Shown here in pieces: positions 26,316 through 35,800 of a DNA stretch of 64,000 nucleotides. The notes beneath the pieces are model-generated. The model made no database searches. It worked only from the letters and a program-made list of their open reading frames with translations, and was not told the DNA's origin. The stretch comes from Niallia endozanthoxylica (GTDB taxonomy: Bacteria; Bacillota; Bacilli; Bacillales; Cytobacillaceae): positions 1 through 64,000 of the forward strand of contig NZ_VYKL01000018.1 in the NCBI RefSeq assembly GCF_008710145.1, given 5' to 3'. Positions within the stretch are counted from its first letter, which is position 1, and each line of letters opens with the position of its first letter. Position numbers and translations under genes: made by a program.

Positions 26316-26700
26316 CCTAAATGGACAAGCTCTTTCCATGCGCTGGTCATTGACTGGAACAAATCAGCAGAAATCGTGAAATCCAACAAAGGCGGTTTTC
26401 AAGTTACTGCATATTTAGGACCATCGCATAATATCATTCCGATTTCTAAATCTGGATAGTTGTCATAGCACTTAACTTTATTAATTTAATGTTTGGAAAG
26501 AATTCTCCGTAAATACAACAGGTGTCCAAGATTATTTACAATCTAACTCATAACGAAAAGCTAAATGTTATTGATAAAGGAAAGATAACTCGATTAAAAT
26601 ACAAATCTTTAACTTCAACATATAGATTATCAAAATCGACTTTAAAACTTTTAAATGCTGTTAGTATTGTTTTTGTTTCGAACCATGTATAGTCAAAGCA
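26316..26700 (+). other. Gene-poor stretch with two short open remnants
   Basis: Between the folD terminator and the toxin-antitoxin promoter no gene with a start and ribosome site is visible. Two start-less open segments look protein-like: one containing HALVIDWNKSAEIV and GGFQVTAYLGPSHN (about 26332-26455), another containing VSKIIYNLTHNEKLNVIDKG (about 26520-26690). They may be scraps of mobile-element or phage genes. I do not recognise a family. Confidence 0.25.
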
Positions 26701-26770
26701 ATTAATTTAATACTTAAGTAATAAATTGAACGTTGTGAGTATGGGGAAGTAAGGAAAAAAGTTAATAAAT

Positions 26771-26829
26771 TATTCGTATAATCCATATTTTACGAATAGA
26801 TGAAAAGTTAATTAGATCTCTGTTATAAT
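26771..26829 (+). promoter_or_regulatory. Promoter of mntA-hepT with inverted-repeat operator
   Basis: TGAAAA (26801-26806) and TATAAT (26824-26829) are separated by 17 bases, a good sigma-A promoter. Directly upstream is TATTCGTA-N12-TACGAATA (26771-26798), a perfect 8-bp inverted repeat also found at 29765 and, degenerate, at 24535. The position suits binding of a regulator, possibly the toxin-antitoxin complex itself. Confidence 0.55.
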
Positions 26830-26858
26830 AAAAGGAAATATTTGGAGGTTATTGGCCA

Positions 26859-27266
26859 TTGAGTAAGAATATAGAAAAGATTATTACTGACGTTTTAACG
26901 GAAAAATTATCTCCATTTTTAATCATCTTATTTGGTTCAACCGTTAAAGGAAACATTCATCAAAGTAGTGATATTGATGTTGCTTTTCTTAGCGATAATA
27001 AGGTTGCTGACCCATATGAGATATTCTTGATAGCTCAGGAACTTGCCTCCATACTTCATCAAGATGTTGATCTGGTTGATTTAAGTCAGGCCAGCACAGT
27101 ATTCCAAGCCCAAATAGTAAGTACCGGAAAAGTAATTTATTGTACAGATGAATATAAGAAAGCTCAATTTGAGATGAAAGCCTTAAAGTTATACGCTAAA
27201 TTAAATGAAGAACGTTCTCCCATACTAAAAAATATTGAGGAAAGTGGGACAATATATGAAAAATGA
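26859..27266 (+). CDS. mntA: MntA-type nucleotidyltransferase antitoxin
   Basis: The 135-residue minimal nucleotidyltransferase has the signature ILFGSTVKG followed by SSDIDVAF (GS-x10-DxD), the active site that in MntA antitoxins AMPylates the HEPN toxin partner. A TTG start is used with TTTGGAGG ten bases upstream. The gene overlaps hepT by 11 bases, so the two are translationally coupled. Length and order (antitoxin first) fit the MntA/HepT type VII toxin-antitoxin family. Confidence 0.85.
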   Translation: MSKNIEKIITDVLTEKLSPFLIILFGSTVKGNIHQSSDIDVAFLSDNKVADPYEIFLIAQELASILHQDVDLVDLSQASTVFQAQIVSTGKVIYCTDEYKKAQFEMKALKLYAKLNEERSPILKNIEESGTIYEK

Positions 27267-27660
27267 CGTTATTCTCAATAAAATCAGCATTATTGAGCGC
27301 TGTATGAAACGGATACATGAAGAATACGCTAATGATCCTGAGCATTTGAAAAATTTCACTAAACAAGATTCGATCATATTAAATCTTCAACGAGCTTGTG
27401 AAGCTAGTATTGACCTAGCTATGCATATTGTTGCTGAGAAAAAATTAGGACTGCCTCAAACTAGTCGTGATGCATTTACCATATTGGAAACAGAAGGAAT
27501 CATTCCCTCATCCCTTTCAAAAAAGATGCAAGCAATGGTTGGGTTTAGAAATATCGCTGTTCATGATTATCAAGAAATTAATTTGCTCATTCTACAAAAA
27601 ATTATAGAAAACCATTTAGTAGACTTTATGCAGTTTACTAAAACCATTCTTACATATTAA
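27256..27660 (+). CDS. hepT: HepT-type HEPN ribonuclease toxin
   Basis: A helical protein of about 134 residues (former DUF86) with the HEPN catalytic motif R-x4-H followed by Tyr (FRNIAVHDY) near the C-terminus. HepT toxins cleave tRNA or mRNA and are silenced when MntA AMPylates the Tyr next to the motif. All three residues are present, so the toxin looks active. The ATG lies inside the end of mntA. The pair sits beside mobile elements, consistent with a stabilisation or defence role. Confidence 0.85.
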   Translation: MKNDVILNKISIIERCMKRIHEEYANDPEHLKNFTKQDSIILNLQRACEASIDLAMHIVAEKKLGLPQTSRDAFTILETEGIIPSSLSKKMQAMVGFRNIAVHDYQEINLLILQKIIENHLVDFMQFTKTILTY

Positions 27661-27890
27661 GAGAAAGATTCGATAAGCGATCTAGTTTACGCTACTGATT
27701 CGAGGTGAAAATGATTGATTGATTATTTAAAATTTGATAACGAAACACCCGCAAACTCGTGACTTCAGTCGTGAGTTAGGGTGTTTTTTTGTTCAATAAA
27801 GGTATTTTTTCTAAATAAGCGCGCTATCTAATGGCAAACATCAGTTCTGTTTGGTAAAATAAGACTATCAGATAAAAGGAGGTGTTTGTT

Positions 27891-29117
27891 ATGGCAAAGA
27901 AGACCGTTGAACAACGGAATAAAGAACTGGCAAAACAAGGTTTGAAACTACATCTTTATGGGATGGAAGTTCGAGCCATGACAACACCAAAACAGCATGA
28001 ATTAATCGTGCAGTCTGTTGGGTGCGCTCGTTTTACTTATAATTTTTATTTGAATGAAAAAAAAGAAGTGTATCGGGAAACAGGTGAAACGTTAAACTAC
28101 GGTGAATTCAAAAAGGCATTTCTTAGTTTAAAAGACCATCCTGAATTTAAATGGTTAAAAGTGCCTGATAAATTTGCTTTAGAATGTGCAATGGAACAGG
28201 TGGATGATGCATTTGACCGATTTTTTAAAGGTCAAAACGGCTATCCAAAGTTCAAATCAAAACACCAATCTAAACAAAGCTATTCTACAAAAGAAACAAA
28301 TGGAAATATTAAATTAGATATGGAAAACCAACATATTCAATTACCTAAATTGGGTTGGGTAAAAGTAAAATTTTCTAAAAAGCAGCGTCTGTTGTTTAAG
28401 AAAAATGGAATAAAAGGTAAAATCAAAGGGGCTACTGTGTCTATTCACAGTGGCGGTCAAACGCATATTTCATTAAAATTGGAAGAAACAATTCCATTGG
28501 AGAATGAAATCGATTGGACCACGATTCCTTCAGATAAAGTCATCGGTTGTGACCTTGGGTTAACCCACTTTTTAATTGACTCTAATGGGAATAAAGTCGA
28601 TAATCCTCAGTTTTTAAAGAATTACCTGTATAAATAGGCAAAATTACAATGTAGATTAAAAAACAAAAAGAAAGGCTCTTCTAATTATAAAAAGTTACAA
28701 CGAAAGATTGCGAAACTTCACTTAAAAATTGCCAATACGCGTAAAGATTTTTTGCATCAACAATCTAGAAAACTGGTCAACGAAAACCAAGTGATCGTGT
28801 TGGAAGATTTGAATGTAAAAGGAATGATTCAAAATAAAAAGTTAGCACGTAGTATTGCGGATGTCAGTTGGGCTACTTTTGTTACCTATGTTACGTATAA
28901 AGCTGCTTGGGACAATAAAAAAGTGGTTCCAATCGACCGTTTCTTTGCTTCCTCCAAGCAATGTAATGGTTGTAAGGAGAAAAACACTTTATTATCCCTT
29001 TCAGACCGTATTTGGGTATGTTCGAATTGTGGTCAGGAACACGACCGGGATATCAATGCAGCAGTTAATATAAAAGAGGAAGGTATTCGCATTTTACGAG
29101 CATCCAAAAGTGCTTAG
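27891..29117 (+). pseudogene. tnpB: tnpB RNA-guided nuclease gene with one in-frame TAG
   Basis: A full-length 408-codon TnpB frame is broken only by TAG at 28635-28637 (codon 249), between LKNYLYK and AKLQCRL. The N-terminal OrfB HTH region (ARFTYNFYLNEK), RuvC-I with GCDLGL, RuvC-II with VLEDLNVKGM, a zinc finger (CNGCKEK...CSNCG) and RuvC-III with HDRDINAA are all preserved. AAAGGAGGTG lies seven bases before the ATG. The stop removes RuvC-II and RuvC-III, so the product should be inactive unless the amber is suppressed. Confidence 0.9.
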
Positions 29118-29333
29118 TTTTATCCTCTACCGCGGGAATCGCGGGGTGTGCCTGTCAGCATCATGTGTGCTGTTTGTCGAGCATTTGGACAATGGAGAGA
29201 GTGTAAGACGTTCGTAATGGGATGCCGTTCTCTGTGAAGCAGGAATTTCGTGACTAGCTTCAGGTCAAATAGTCGAGTCCTTTCAGTCTGCAGGACTGTT
29301 AGAAACTCGCGACTTTAGTCGTGAGAGGTTCAT
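29118..29333 (+). ncRNA. Right-end RNA (reRNA/omegaRNA) region of the TnpB element
   Basis: In TnpB elements the guide RNA is made from the 3' end of tnpB through the right end, with the guide read from flanking DNA. Here 216 bases after the tnpB stop are non-coding, rich in hairpins (CTGCAGG region; CTCGCGAC/GTCGTGAG near the end), and stop exactly where the interrupted gene resumes. The predicted guide would begin GTGATGTTGATGGATG. Assignment is by position only. Confidence 0.5.
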
Positions 29334-29696
29334 GTGATGTTGATGGATGATGTTATCGCGAGTGTTGATTTAAAACCTAACGGGAGCGATAAACCATATG
29401 TTATCAACTATATTACAGGCTTTAATAAGCAATTTTCACCTTATCTAGAGGGCTATATTACTAAAGATGAGCTAGAAAGATGGTTGAAGTGGCGTGTGTT
29501 TCCCGAAACAAGAGTAAATGCCGATGAATTACTTGCTGCACTGGGCTTAAATAGCTACAATCGCTGGGCTATTGTCCGTAAAACACATGGTGTCATGGCT
29601 GATGATGAAATATGGTTACGTTTTAAGGGTGAAACATTAAAGCATCGTGATGTATGTTTGCGGAAATATCTTTATTATCCAGAGGAACAAAAATAA
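29334..29696 (+). pseudogene. Small unknown gene split by the TnpB element
   Basis: The 120 codons here continue a frame whose first eight codons (LIDYLKFD, TTG start at 27715 with GAGGTG upstream) lie left of the element. Together they would give about 128 residues. The product has no membrane segment; visible segments are YLEGYITKDELERWLKWRV and LNSYNRWAIVRKTHGVMADD, suggesting a compact alpha/beta domain. I do not recognise the family. The start codon and ribosome site are separated from the body, although the GTG at the junction could restart weakly. It was probably the third gene after mntA-hepT. Confidence 0.6.
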
Positions 29697-29764
29697 ATAA
29701 CCTCCCCCCTTCCAGGTGTGAGTGGGATTCAATCAATTAAATAACATAATTAAATTATGGTAAA

Positions 29765-29794
29765 CTATTCGTAAAAATTGTATTATACGAATAG
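29765..29794. repeat. Inverted-repeat motif copy 3 (CTATTCGTA-N12-TACGAATAG)
   Basis: A perfect 9-bp inverted repeat with the same 12-base spacer as the site before mntA. It lies 70 bases after the interrupted gene, so the pair of good copies brackets the toxin-antitoxin/TnpB block. No gene is seen from 29697 to 30108. Confidence 0.5.
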
Positions 29795-29892
29795 TTGTTT
29801 CTGTTTGATTATGGTTAATCATATAATTTATATAATCATCTTCCTCTCGTTTTCAGCAGAAAAAATAATGAGGTGTCAAAATAGCAATAACC

Positions 29893-29923
29893 AAGGACGT
29901 TTCTTTAATAGAAGAACGTCCTT
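29893..29923. terminator. Hairpin terminator
   Basis: AAGGACGT pairs with ACGTCCTT, the stem continuing through TTCT/AGAA, and TTTA follows. Confidence 0.6.
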
Positions 29924-30108
29924 TTATCATCTATATAAAAAATTTGTTTTTTTATAAAAGTTTTATTTATTAAAACTAATAATCCTTTTGTACGCAACTA
30001 TCGTTATCATAATGATACTAAAGTAGAATAGTTTTCATATCATCATTTTAATATAATATGATTAATCTGAATTTTTGAATATTATATGATAAGAAAAGGA
30101 GTAACATA

Positions 30109-30639
30109 ATGACTAACGCTATCTATACTTTTATTTGGTTATTTGCTTTATGGAAATGGGGTGATTGGAAGAATTGGCATAAGTATTATCCAACCCTTCT
30201 GTTTTTTATGATAGGAGATTTTCTATATTTATATTTGCTGTCAGACCATTACCCCATGTGGAAATACAATCCGTCAGATGGTGATGGTAAATTAGGCTTA
30301 ACTAATACTCACATAACTCTATCGATTATGCTTATTAAATATCCGGCAACAACCATCATTTTTTTAACGCACTTTCCTGAGCATAAATTTCTAAAACAGG
30401 TATTATACATAGCCTTTTGGGTTATTTTATATTCTTTTAACGAACTGATGGATCTATACTTTCATCTTATAAAATACTATAATGGCTGGAATTTAATATG
30501 GTCGATTCTTTTTAACGTGGTCATGTTCACCAGCTTAGCTATTCATCACCGAAAACCGCCATTTGCTTGGGTGATTTCAATAATATTTATCTTATTCTTA
30601 TGGCATCAATTTGATGTTCCTCCTACCGTTTTTAGATAA
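30109..30639 (+). CDS. CBO0543-family membrane protein
   Basis: The 176-residue protein has about five membrane segments and the family pattern of an N-terminal WKWGDWKNWHKYYPT motif and a polar DHYPMWKYNP loop. Such proteins are common in multiple copies in Bacillaceae and have no established function. AAAAGGAGT precedes the ATG. Its last seven codons lie at the edge of a tandem duplication, and a second copy of that end sequence is found about 550 bp downstream. Confidence 0.8.
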   Translation: MTNAIYTFIWLFALWKWGDWKNWHKYYPTLLFFMIGDFLYLYLLSDHYPMWKYNPSDGDGKLGLTNTHITLSIMLIKYPATTIIFLTHFPEHKFLKQVLYIAFWVILYSFNELMDLYFHLIKYYNGWNLIWSILFNVVMFTSLAIHHRKPPFAWVISIIFILFLWHQFDVPPTVFR

Positions 30640-31172
30640 TATAGAGGACGGAACCTCTGATGATTTATTTCTGTATAAAACTATTGAAAGATATTGAAAA
30701 TTGTAAATGCTTACCTCTATTTTTACGAAATCATACGAAGGTGAAAAGAAATTGTTAAGATTATTAAAGTTAATAATATCTTATAGTAATATTTCTTCTA
30801 TATAATATAAGACAAATGGTTGGTAAGCCATTGAGATATTTCTTTAATAAATGGATAAGATCAACCAGATACTCTATCGGGTTGATTTTTTTTTGTGCGA
30901 TTTAGTTATCAAAACATCGTTTTAGAAAAAAAGGAGAAAGCGATATACTTCCTCCTTAATCCCAATCCTTAAACTTCTGAAGGATTTGTTCTTTCTTTTT
31001 TTTTAAAAAATGATTTTTTGTTGCTGTCTTTCTTTTGTTTTTGCAGTTCGTAGGAGCTTGCAAAGCCAATCAAGGTTAAACCGGCAATGATAAGGTAACC
31101 CGACCATGGGAAGTTGCCCCAGTATGGTTTAGTCTGTAATAAGACGTTCAGTAACAATACACTGATACCGAC
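30622..31172. repeat. Tandem duplication, copy 1
   Basis: About 550 bases beginning CTACCGTTTTTAG are repeated directly at 31173-31725 with scattered substitutions and small indels. The unit runs from the last codons of the CBO0543 gene through intergenic DNA into the 3' end of the minus-strand membrane-protein gene. Copy 1 is the derived one, because both genes are complete only when joined to copy 1's left edge and copy 2's right edge. Confidence 0.85.
30960..31157 (-). pseudogene. Duplicated C-terminal scrap of the giant membrane-protein gene
   Basis: The minus-strand frame repeats the last membrane segment (NVLLQTKPYWGNFPWSGYL...) and Lys-rich tail of the 31510-34911 gene. A frameshift changes its terminal residues to RTNPSEV. 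No upstream part exists. Confidence 0.8.
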
Positions 31173-31725
31173 TACCGTTTTTAGTTAATATAGAGGACGG
31201 AACCTCTGATGATTTATTTTTGTATAAAATCATTGAAAAATATTGAAAATTGTAAATGCTTACCTCTATTTTTACGAAATCATATGAAGGTGAAAAGAAA
31301 TTGTTAAGATTATTAAACTCAATAATATCTTATAGTAATATTTCTTCTATATAATATAAGACAAATGGTTGGTAAGCCATTGAGATATTCCTTTAATAAT
31401 ATTGATGAAATCAATCAGATGTTCTTTCTGGTTGATCTTTTTTTTTCGCGATTTAGTTATTAAAACATCGTTTAAGAAAAAAAGAAGGAGAAAGTGATGT
31501 ACTTTCTCCTTAATCCCAATCCTTAAATTTCTGAAGGATTTGTTCTTTCTTTTTTTGGAAAAATGATCTTTTGTTGCTGTCTTTCTTTTGTTTTTGCAGT
31601 TCGTAGGAGCTTGCAAAGCCGATCAAGGTTAAACCGGCAATGATGAGGTAGCCCCACCACGGGAAGTTGCCCCAGTATGGTTTAGTCTGTAATAAGACGT
31701 TCAGTAACAGTACGCTGATGCCGAC
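31173..31725. repeat. Tandem duplication, copy 2
   Basis: The second copy of the roughly 550-bp unit. It includes the true 3' end of the minus-strand membrane-protein gene and a hairpin region with AATCAACCAGA/TCTGGTTGAT-like arms that probably terminates it. Confidence 0.85.
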
Positions 31726-34700
31726 AAAGAAATAGGCTTTAATGCGAAAATGCATGCCGCTTAAGATGGCCCCTAGTGACAAGACTCCGATAATAATCGC
31801 ATCATAAATCGTATTACTGTATAGTGCGTCGATTACAAGAGTAATGGTGACTATGAGGAGTACGACTAATTGAATCACCCTCATCATCTTTTTATAATCC
31901 TTCCACGTATGTGTGCTTAAGAATATGGTTAATACGATGAATGGCAGGGTGTATAGCTCTGTTTCAATGTATTGATTCGTTTCGAACTCTGCTAATGTAA
32001 TGTAGTACGGTAACAATACGGAAATGGCTGTAATGGTTTTGACAATCATTTTCTCTACAATCGATGTAAATCGATTAATTAGGCTATAGAAGAAATAAAC
32101 AATTAATAAAGAAGGAAGCAGCTTTAGCCATAATGGGTCGTCACTGTGAATAATGACAAACAGCATCCATACATATATACTCGAAATCACTGTGTACCAA
32201 TCAATTTGCAGCGGCTTGATTGAAACTAGTCTTGCAAAAGCGTAACGGCCGAATAGATGAAGTGCCAGAAAAGCTACTAAGACAAGGCCGATTTTCATCC
32301 ACTTTTCGCAAAAAGAAAGAGTAACGGTTAAGTATACGGTTGAGAGTAATAAGGGAATGATCGTATACATTTTCCAGCTTCTGCGATGAAGTAAAAATAA
32401 GATGAAAACCGTATAGATAACCACTAATACTAGATTGAAAGGTTCAAGCTCATTTACGAATGGAATGAAAATCAACAGTCCTAAACAAGATTGTGGCACT
32501 AAATACCAATCGATCCGTTTTTTCCACGTATCATTCCCAAGCAACCATACAATTGAAATAATTCCCGAGACAAGGATAAATAAGTGTTCCCCTCTAAATA
32601 ATTGATCCCAGTGATAAAAGCGGATTGTAACAGAAATAAAAAGTGGCAGGGTGCTGAAGCCTGCATATAAAAATAATTTTATTTCCCATTCCTTTACTCG
32701 AGTTAACGCACTGTAAAGATAAGGCACCATTCCGATTAAAAGAATCGCAGGCTGTAATTTTGCAAAGAAAATATAAAAGAGTGAAACGAGAAAGACTGGT
32801 ACTAAAAAGGCATGGGCTGACCAGAAAAAATATGGCCTTAAATCATTTACTTTTCTGCCGATAAACTCATAAACGGCAAGTAATAAGACGGGAATCAGTA
32901 AGAAATGCATCACAGCTAACGTGTTATTGTTTTCAAGCTGAAAGACTTGCGCTAAAGAAGCGAAGAAGGCGATGGTCGTCACACTGACGAGCGTCCACAA
33001 TCCTATAATCTTGACTTTGTATACAAGCAGAATGTAAAAAGCGATTCCAATGGCATAGATAGAAGATGTTAAGATTGGATGCTCAGAGCCCTCTAACAGA
33101 GTAGATAACATTCCAAGTGTGTAAAGTGCTGCAGCTATTATAAACGTATTTAAATCTAATGCATGCTGGTTTTTCGATTTCCAAACATAACTGACCGCCA
33201 ACAAAAGCAATCCGCCTAGAGCTAAATGGCCCATGATTTCTACCTCGTAGCGGTAAACAGGTACATGTCGATCTAACCAATCGAATAGACAAATCCATGA
33301 ACATACCCAAGCAACGGAGTAAACCCATGTGGATACCTTTTGCCATTTTTCGTTCAATGGGAATTTATAGGCCAAGAGAGCAACAAGCCCAAATGCGAAA
33401 AAGAGAATAGAAGCATGCATTAATTCTCTATTCCCTACAGCAACGAGAATCATGAGAATCATGGTAGCAACTGAGATGATGAAACTACTTGTTCTTATTG
33501 GGATTAAGTATGTAAAGCTATTTTTTAGATAAAAGACAAGAAACATAATCGTTGCAAAGGCAAACAGATATAAATCTACATAGTTGCCATTCACATGTTT
33601 AAAAAGAATATAATAACTCTGCAGGCCGGCTGTTAGTAGGAAAAAGGGTGCTAAAAAGCGGAAAATCCGCGGCTTCGCAATATTGGATAAGTAGACATAA
33701 TTGATTGCAATAATGATATAAGCTGCAAACAACACAAGGGAATCTTCATCTGAGCGTAATAACAGCCCTTGAATACTAATAAATAGAAAGGCACAAAAGG
33801 AAATAATTGCGCTTGTAATTTGAAACATCCTTTTGAAATGGTTCTCTTTATCTGCATATTTTTGTACTAGTAAATAAAGAATCCCAATAAAGGCAAAGCC
33901 TATATAACGAATAGATTCCAGGTAGGTATTTTCGATTAATTGGTACATGCCATAAACAAAGAGCAGAGTGAAAATATAGTGATAATGTTTTGTTTTATTA
34001 ACATAAACCATCGAAATATAGAGTGCTGCTGTCAATAAGATATTAAAGCTGTAAAGAATCGCATTTTCATAGAAAAATAGCATAAGTAAAGTGCTGACTA
34101 TTAAATTTAATTGCGCATAAAGAGGCAATTCTTTCGTAAATAATTCCAAACGTTTATTTGTTTTCCACTTATAATAGCCGAACAATAACAGTGCATTATA
34201 AAGCATAATCCCGAGATAGAAAAAATCACGTGGTAAATAGGTCATTGAAAGTAAAAAGCCAACACTGATTGTGGCAGTTAAGTAGGAAAACCAGATAAAT
34301 AAACGGTGTTTATATTGGGCTGCTAGATAGATGTAAAGCATCAAGCAGATACTACTGCCAATAAAACCAAATAAATATTTGCCTCCACCGTAAAAGGAAA
34401 GCCAGCTTCCCAGCAGTCCAAAAAATCCAATGGAAAGTATTGAGATGGGAAGAAATAAGCTTCCTAATGTCATAAACGCAAAAGCAGTCTTCTGAATGTG
34501 CAAATATCTATCTGCGACATAGCTGCTGACAAAAAATACACCCGATACCATAGAAACTAGTAGCACTTTAAACAGATTATTTAATGAACTCCATTTGCTG
34601 GTGCCAAAGACTAACCCGCCAATGAAGAGGAGAATAACACCAAGTATCAAAGCCCAAGTAATATTTCGTTCTCTTATTTGTTCTGCTGTCAGGGCTGTTT

Positions 34701-34911
34701 TTGTTTTGATTGGTTTTGGTTTTTCAAATTTAGGTTTTTTAAGGGCAGCAGACTCAATTATTTGTTGTTGTTCATCCAGCTCCTGTACATATTGATTGTA
34801 CGCAAGGTGTATTTTTTGATAATCATCTTCATCAATATAGCTATTTTCCTTTAAATAACGTAATTCCTCCCTAAAAACTTGCCTTCGAGAATAGGGAACT
34901 TTTCTCTGCAT
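31510..34911 (-). CDS. Very large polytopic membrane protein of unknown function
   Basis: About 1,133 residues. A cytoplasmic N-terminus of roughly 80 residues (YSRRQVFREELRYLKENSYI, a helical DUF2157-like segment, then a Lys/Pro-rich linker KPKFEKPKPIKTK) is followed by some thirty closely packed hydrophobic segments in pairs and a Lys-rich tail. No enzymatic motif is visible. I chose the ATG pair at 34911-34914 because AAGGAGGG lies four to seven bases before it; an upstream in-frame start has no such site. The 3' end is duplicated downstream. Homologues of this size are found in Bacillaceae without known function; an envelope or sporulation role is only a guess. Confidence 0.8.
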   Translation of the reverse strand: MQRKVPYSRRQVFREELRYLKENSYIDEDDYQKIHLAYNQYVQELDEQQQIIESAALKKPKFEKPKPIKTKTALTAEQIRERNITWALILGVILLFIGGLVFGTSKWSSLNNLFKVLLVSMVSGVFFVSSYVADRYLHIQKTAFAFMTLGSLFLPISILSIGFFGLLGSWLSFYGGGKYLFGFIGSSICLMLYIYLAAQYKHRLFIWFSYLTATISVGFLLSMTYLPRDFFYLGIMLYNALLLFGYYKWKTNKRLELFTKELPLYAQLNLIVSTLLMLFFYENAILYSFNILLTAALYISMVYVNKTKHYHYIFTLLFVYGMYQLIENTYLESIRYIGFAFIGILYLLVQKYADKENHFKRMFQITSAIISFCAFLFISIQGLLLRSDEDSLVLFAAYIIIAINYVYLSNIAKPRIFRFLAPFFLLTAGLQSYYILFKHVNGNYVDLYLFAFATIMFLVFYLKNSFTYLIPIRTSSFIISVATMILMILVAVGNRELMHASILFFAFGLVALLAYKFPLNEKWQKVSTWVYSVAWVCSWICLFDWLDRHVPVYRYEVEIMGHLALGGLLLLAVSYVWKSKNQHALDLNTFIIAAALYTLGMLSTLLEGSEHPILTSSIYAIGIAFYILLVYKVKIIGLWTLVSVTTIAFFASLAQVFQLENNNTLAVMHFLLIPVLLLAVYEFIGRKVNDLRPYFFWSAHAFLVPVFLVSLFYIFFAKLQPAILLIGMVPYLYSALTRVKEWEIKLFLYAGFSTLPLFISVTIRFYHWDQLFRGEHLFILVSGIISIVWLLGNDTWKKRIDWYLVPQSCLGLLIFIPFVNELEPFNLVLVVIYTVFILFLLHRRSWKMYTIIPLLLSTVYLTVTLSFCEKWMKIGLVLVAFLALHLFGRYAFARLVSIKPLQIDWYTVISSIYVWMLFVIIHSDDPLWLKLLPSLLIVYFFYSLINRFTSIVEKMIVKTITAISVLLPYYITLAEFETNQYIETELYTLPFIVLTIFLSTHTWKDYKKMMRVIQLVVLLIVTITLVIDALYSNTIYDAIIIGVLSLGAILSGMHFRIKAYFFVGISVLLLNVLLQTKPYWGNFPWWGYLIIAGLTLIGFASSYELQKQKKDSNKRSFFQKKKEQILQKFKDWD

Positions 34912-35128
34912 CATATTTCCCTCCTTATGTTTTAATATTTCTTCTTCTTTCAAAATAGATCATTCGTTCACTATATTCTCTCTATTAAGATTATAGCAAT
35001 CAAAAGAGGTAGTTGCTTATATCAGTAATAAATAGATGATACTTTTTTACAAAAGTATGGAAAAATCGTGATTTTCCTACCTCGATAAAGTAGAATGAGT
35101 GTGGTGATTTGAAAGGGGGGCATCCATT

Positions 35129-35800
35129 TTGCAGAAGAAAAAAACAGCGTTAATTGCTGGTGCCAGCGGTTTAGTAGGCACTGAATTGCTTCATTATTTA
35201 CTTGAAGGACAAGAATATGATCAGGTAATCGCTATCGTACGATCTCCGTTAAACCTAAAGCATACAAAGTTAGAGGAAAAAATCATATCGTTTGATGACC
35301 TGGATACATACAAGGATAGGTTTGCGGTAGATGATGTGTATTGCTGCTTAGGAACGACAATTAAGAAAGCGAAGACGAAGGAATCTATGTACAAAATAGA
35401 TGTGGAATATCCTGTTCAAATGGCCAAGCTGGCAAGTGAAAATGGAGCAAATCAATTCCTTATCGTCAGCTCGATGAATGCGAATCCTCATTCTTCGATT
35501 TGGTATGCGAAGATGAAAGGAGAGCTTGAAGAGAAAATTAGCAAGGTTCCATTCGAAAGTATCTCAATTATGCGGCCATCCTTATTATTAGGTGAACGAG
35601 ATGAATTTCGGTTTGGGGAAAAAGCAGGTGAACTTGTTTTTACGATTTTCCCGTTTTTATTTATTGGTCCACTGAAAAAGTACAAGGCAATTCAAGGCAG
35701 GACCGTCGCTTTAGCTATGTATAAGATTGCTCAGATGAATAAGAAGGGTATTAGCATTTATCCTTCAGAGCAAATTGAACAGATTGCGGCTAGTAGATAG
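35129..35800 (+). CDS. NAD(P)-binding oxidoreductase (atypical SDR, HTATIP2/YbjT-like)
   Basis: The 223-residue Rossmann protein begins with IAGASGLVGTELL (GxSGxxG motif). YCCLGTTIKKA and VSSMNANPHSSIWYAKMKGELE (active-site Tyr-x3-Lys, YAKMK) follow, then SIMRPSLLLGER. This is the pattern of atypical short-chain dehydrogenases often annotated NAD-dependent epimerase or nucleoside-diphosphate-sugar epimerase. A TTG start follows AAAGGGGGG. Substrate unknown. It is divergent from the large membrane protein. Confidence 0.85.
   Translation: MQKKKTALIAGASGLVGTELLHYLLEGQEYDQVIAIVRSPLNLKHTKLEEKIISFDDLDTYKDRFAVDDVYCCLGTTIKKAKTKESMYKIDVEYPVQMAKLASENGANQFLIVSSMNANPHSSIWYAKMKGELEEKISKVPFESISIMRPSLLLGERDEFRFGEKAGELVFTIFPFLFIGPLKKYKAIQGRTVALAMYKIAQMNKKGISIYPSEQIEQIAASR

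Larger units (their letters stand above)
27739..29333 (+). mobile_element. TnpB-only IS200/IS605-type (IS1341-like) element
   Basis: The 1,595-bp element has subterminal hairpins at both ends: AACTCGTGAC/GTCGTGAGTT near 27753 and CTCGCGAC/GTCGTGAG near 29307. The left end directly follows TTGAT (27734-27738), a typical IS605 target and TnpB TAM. No tnpA is present. Removing the element rejoins a reading frame across the junction (KFD + VMLMDD), which supports both ends to within a few bases. Confidence 0.8.

Noticed and set aside
2074..29117. Recoding of stop codons as an explanation for interrupted iscB, vWA and tnpB
   Set aside because: TAA, TAG and TGA are all involved, normal genes in the window end in all three, and no suppressor-type tRNA is visible. 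Decay or sequencing error is simpler.
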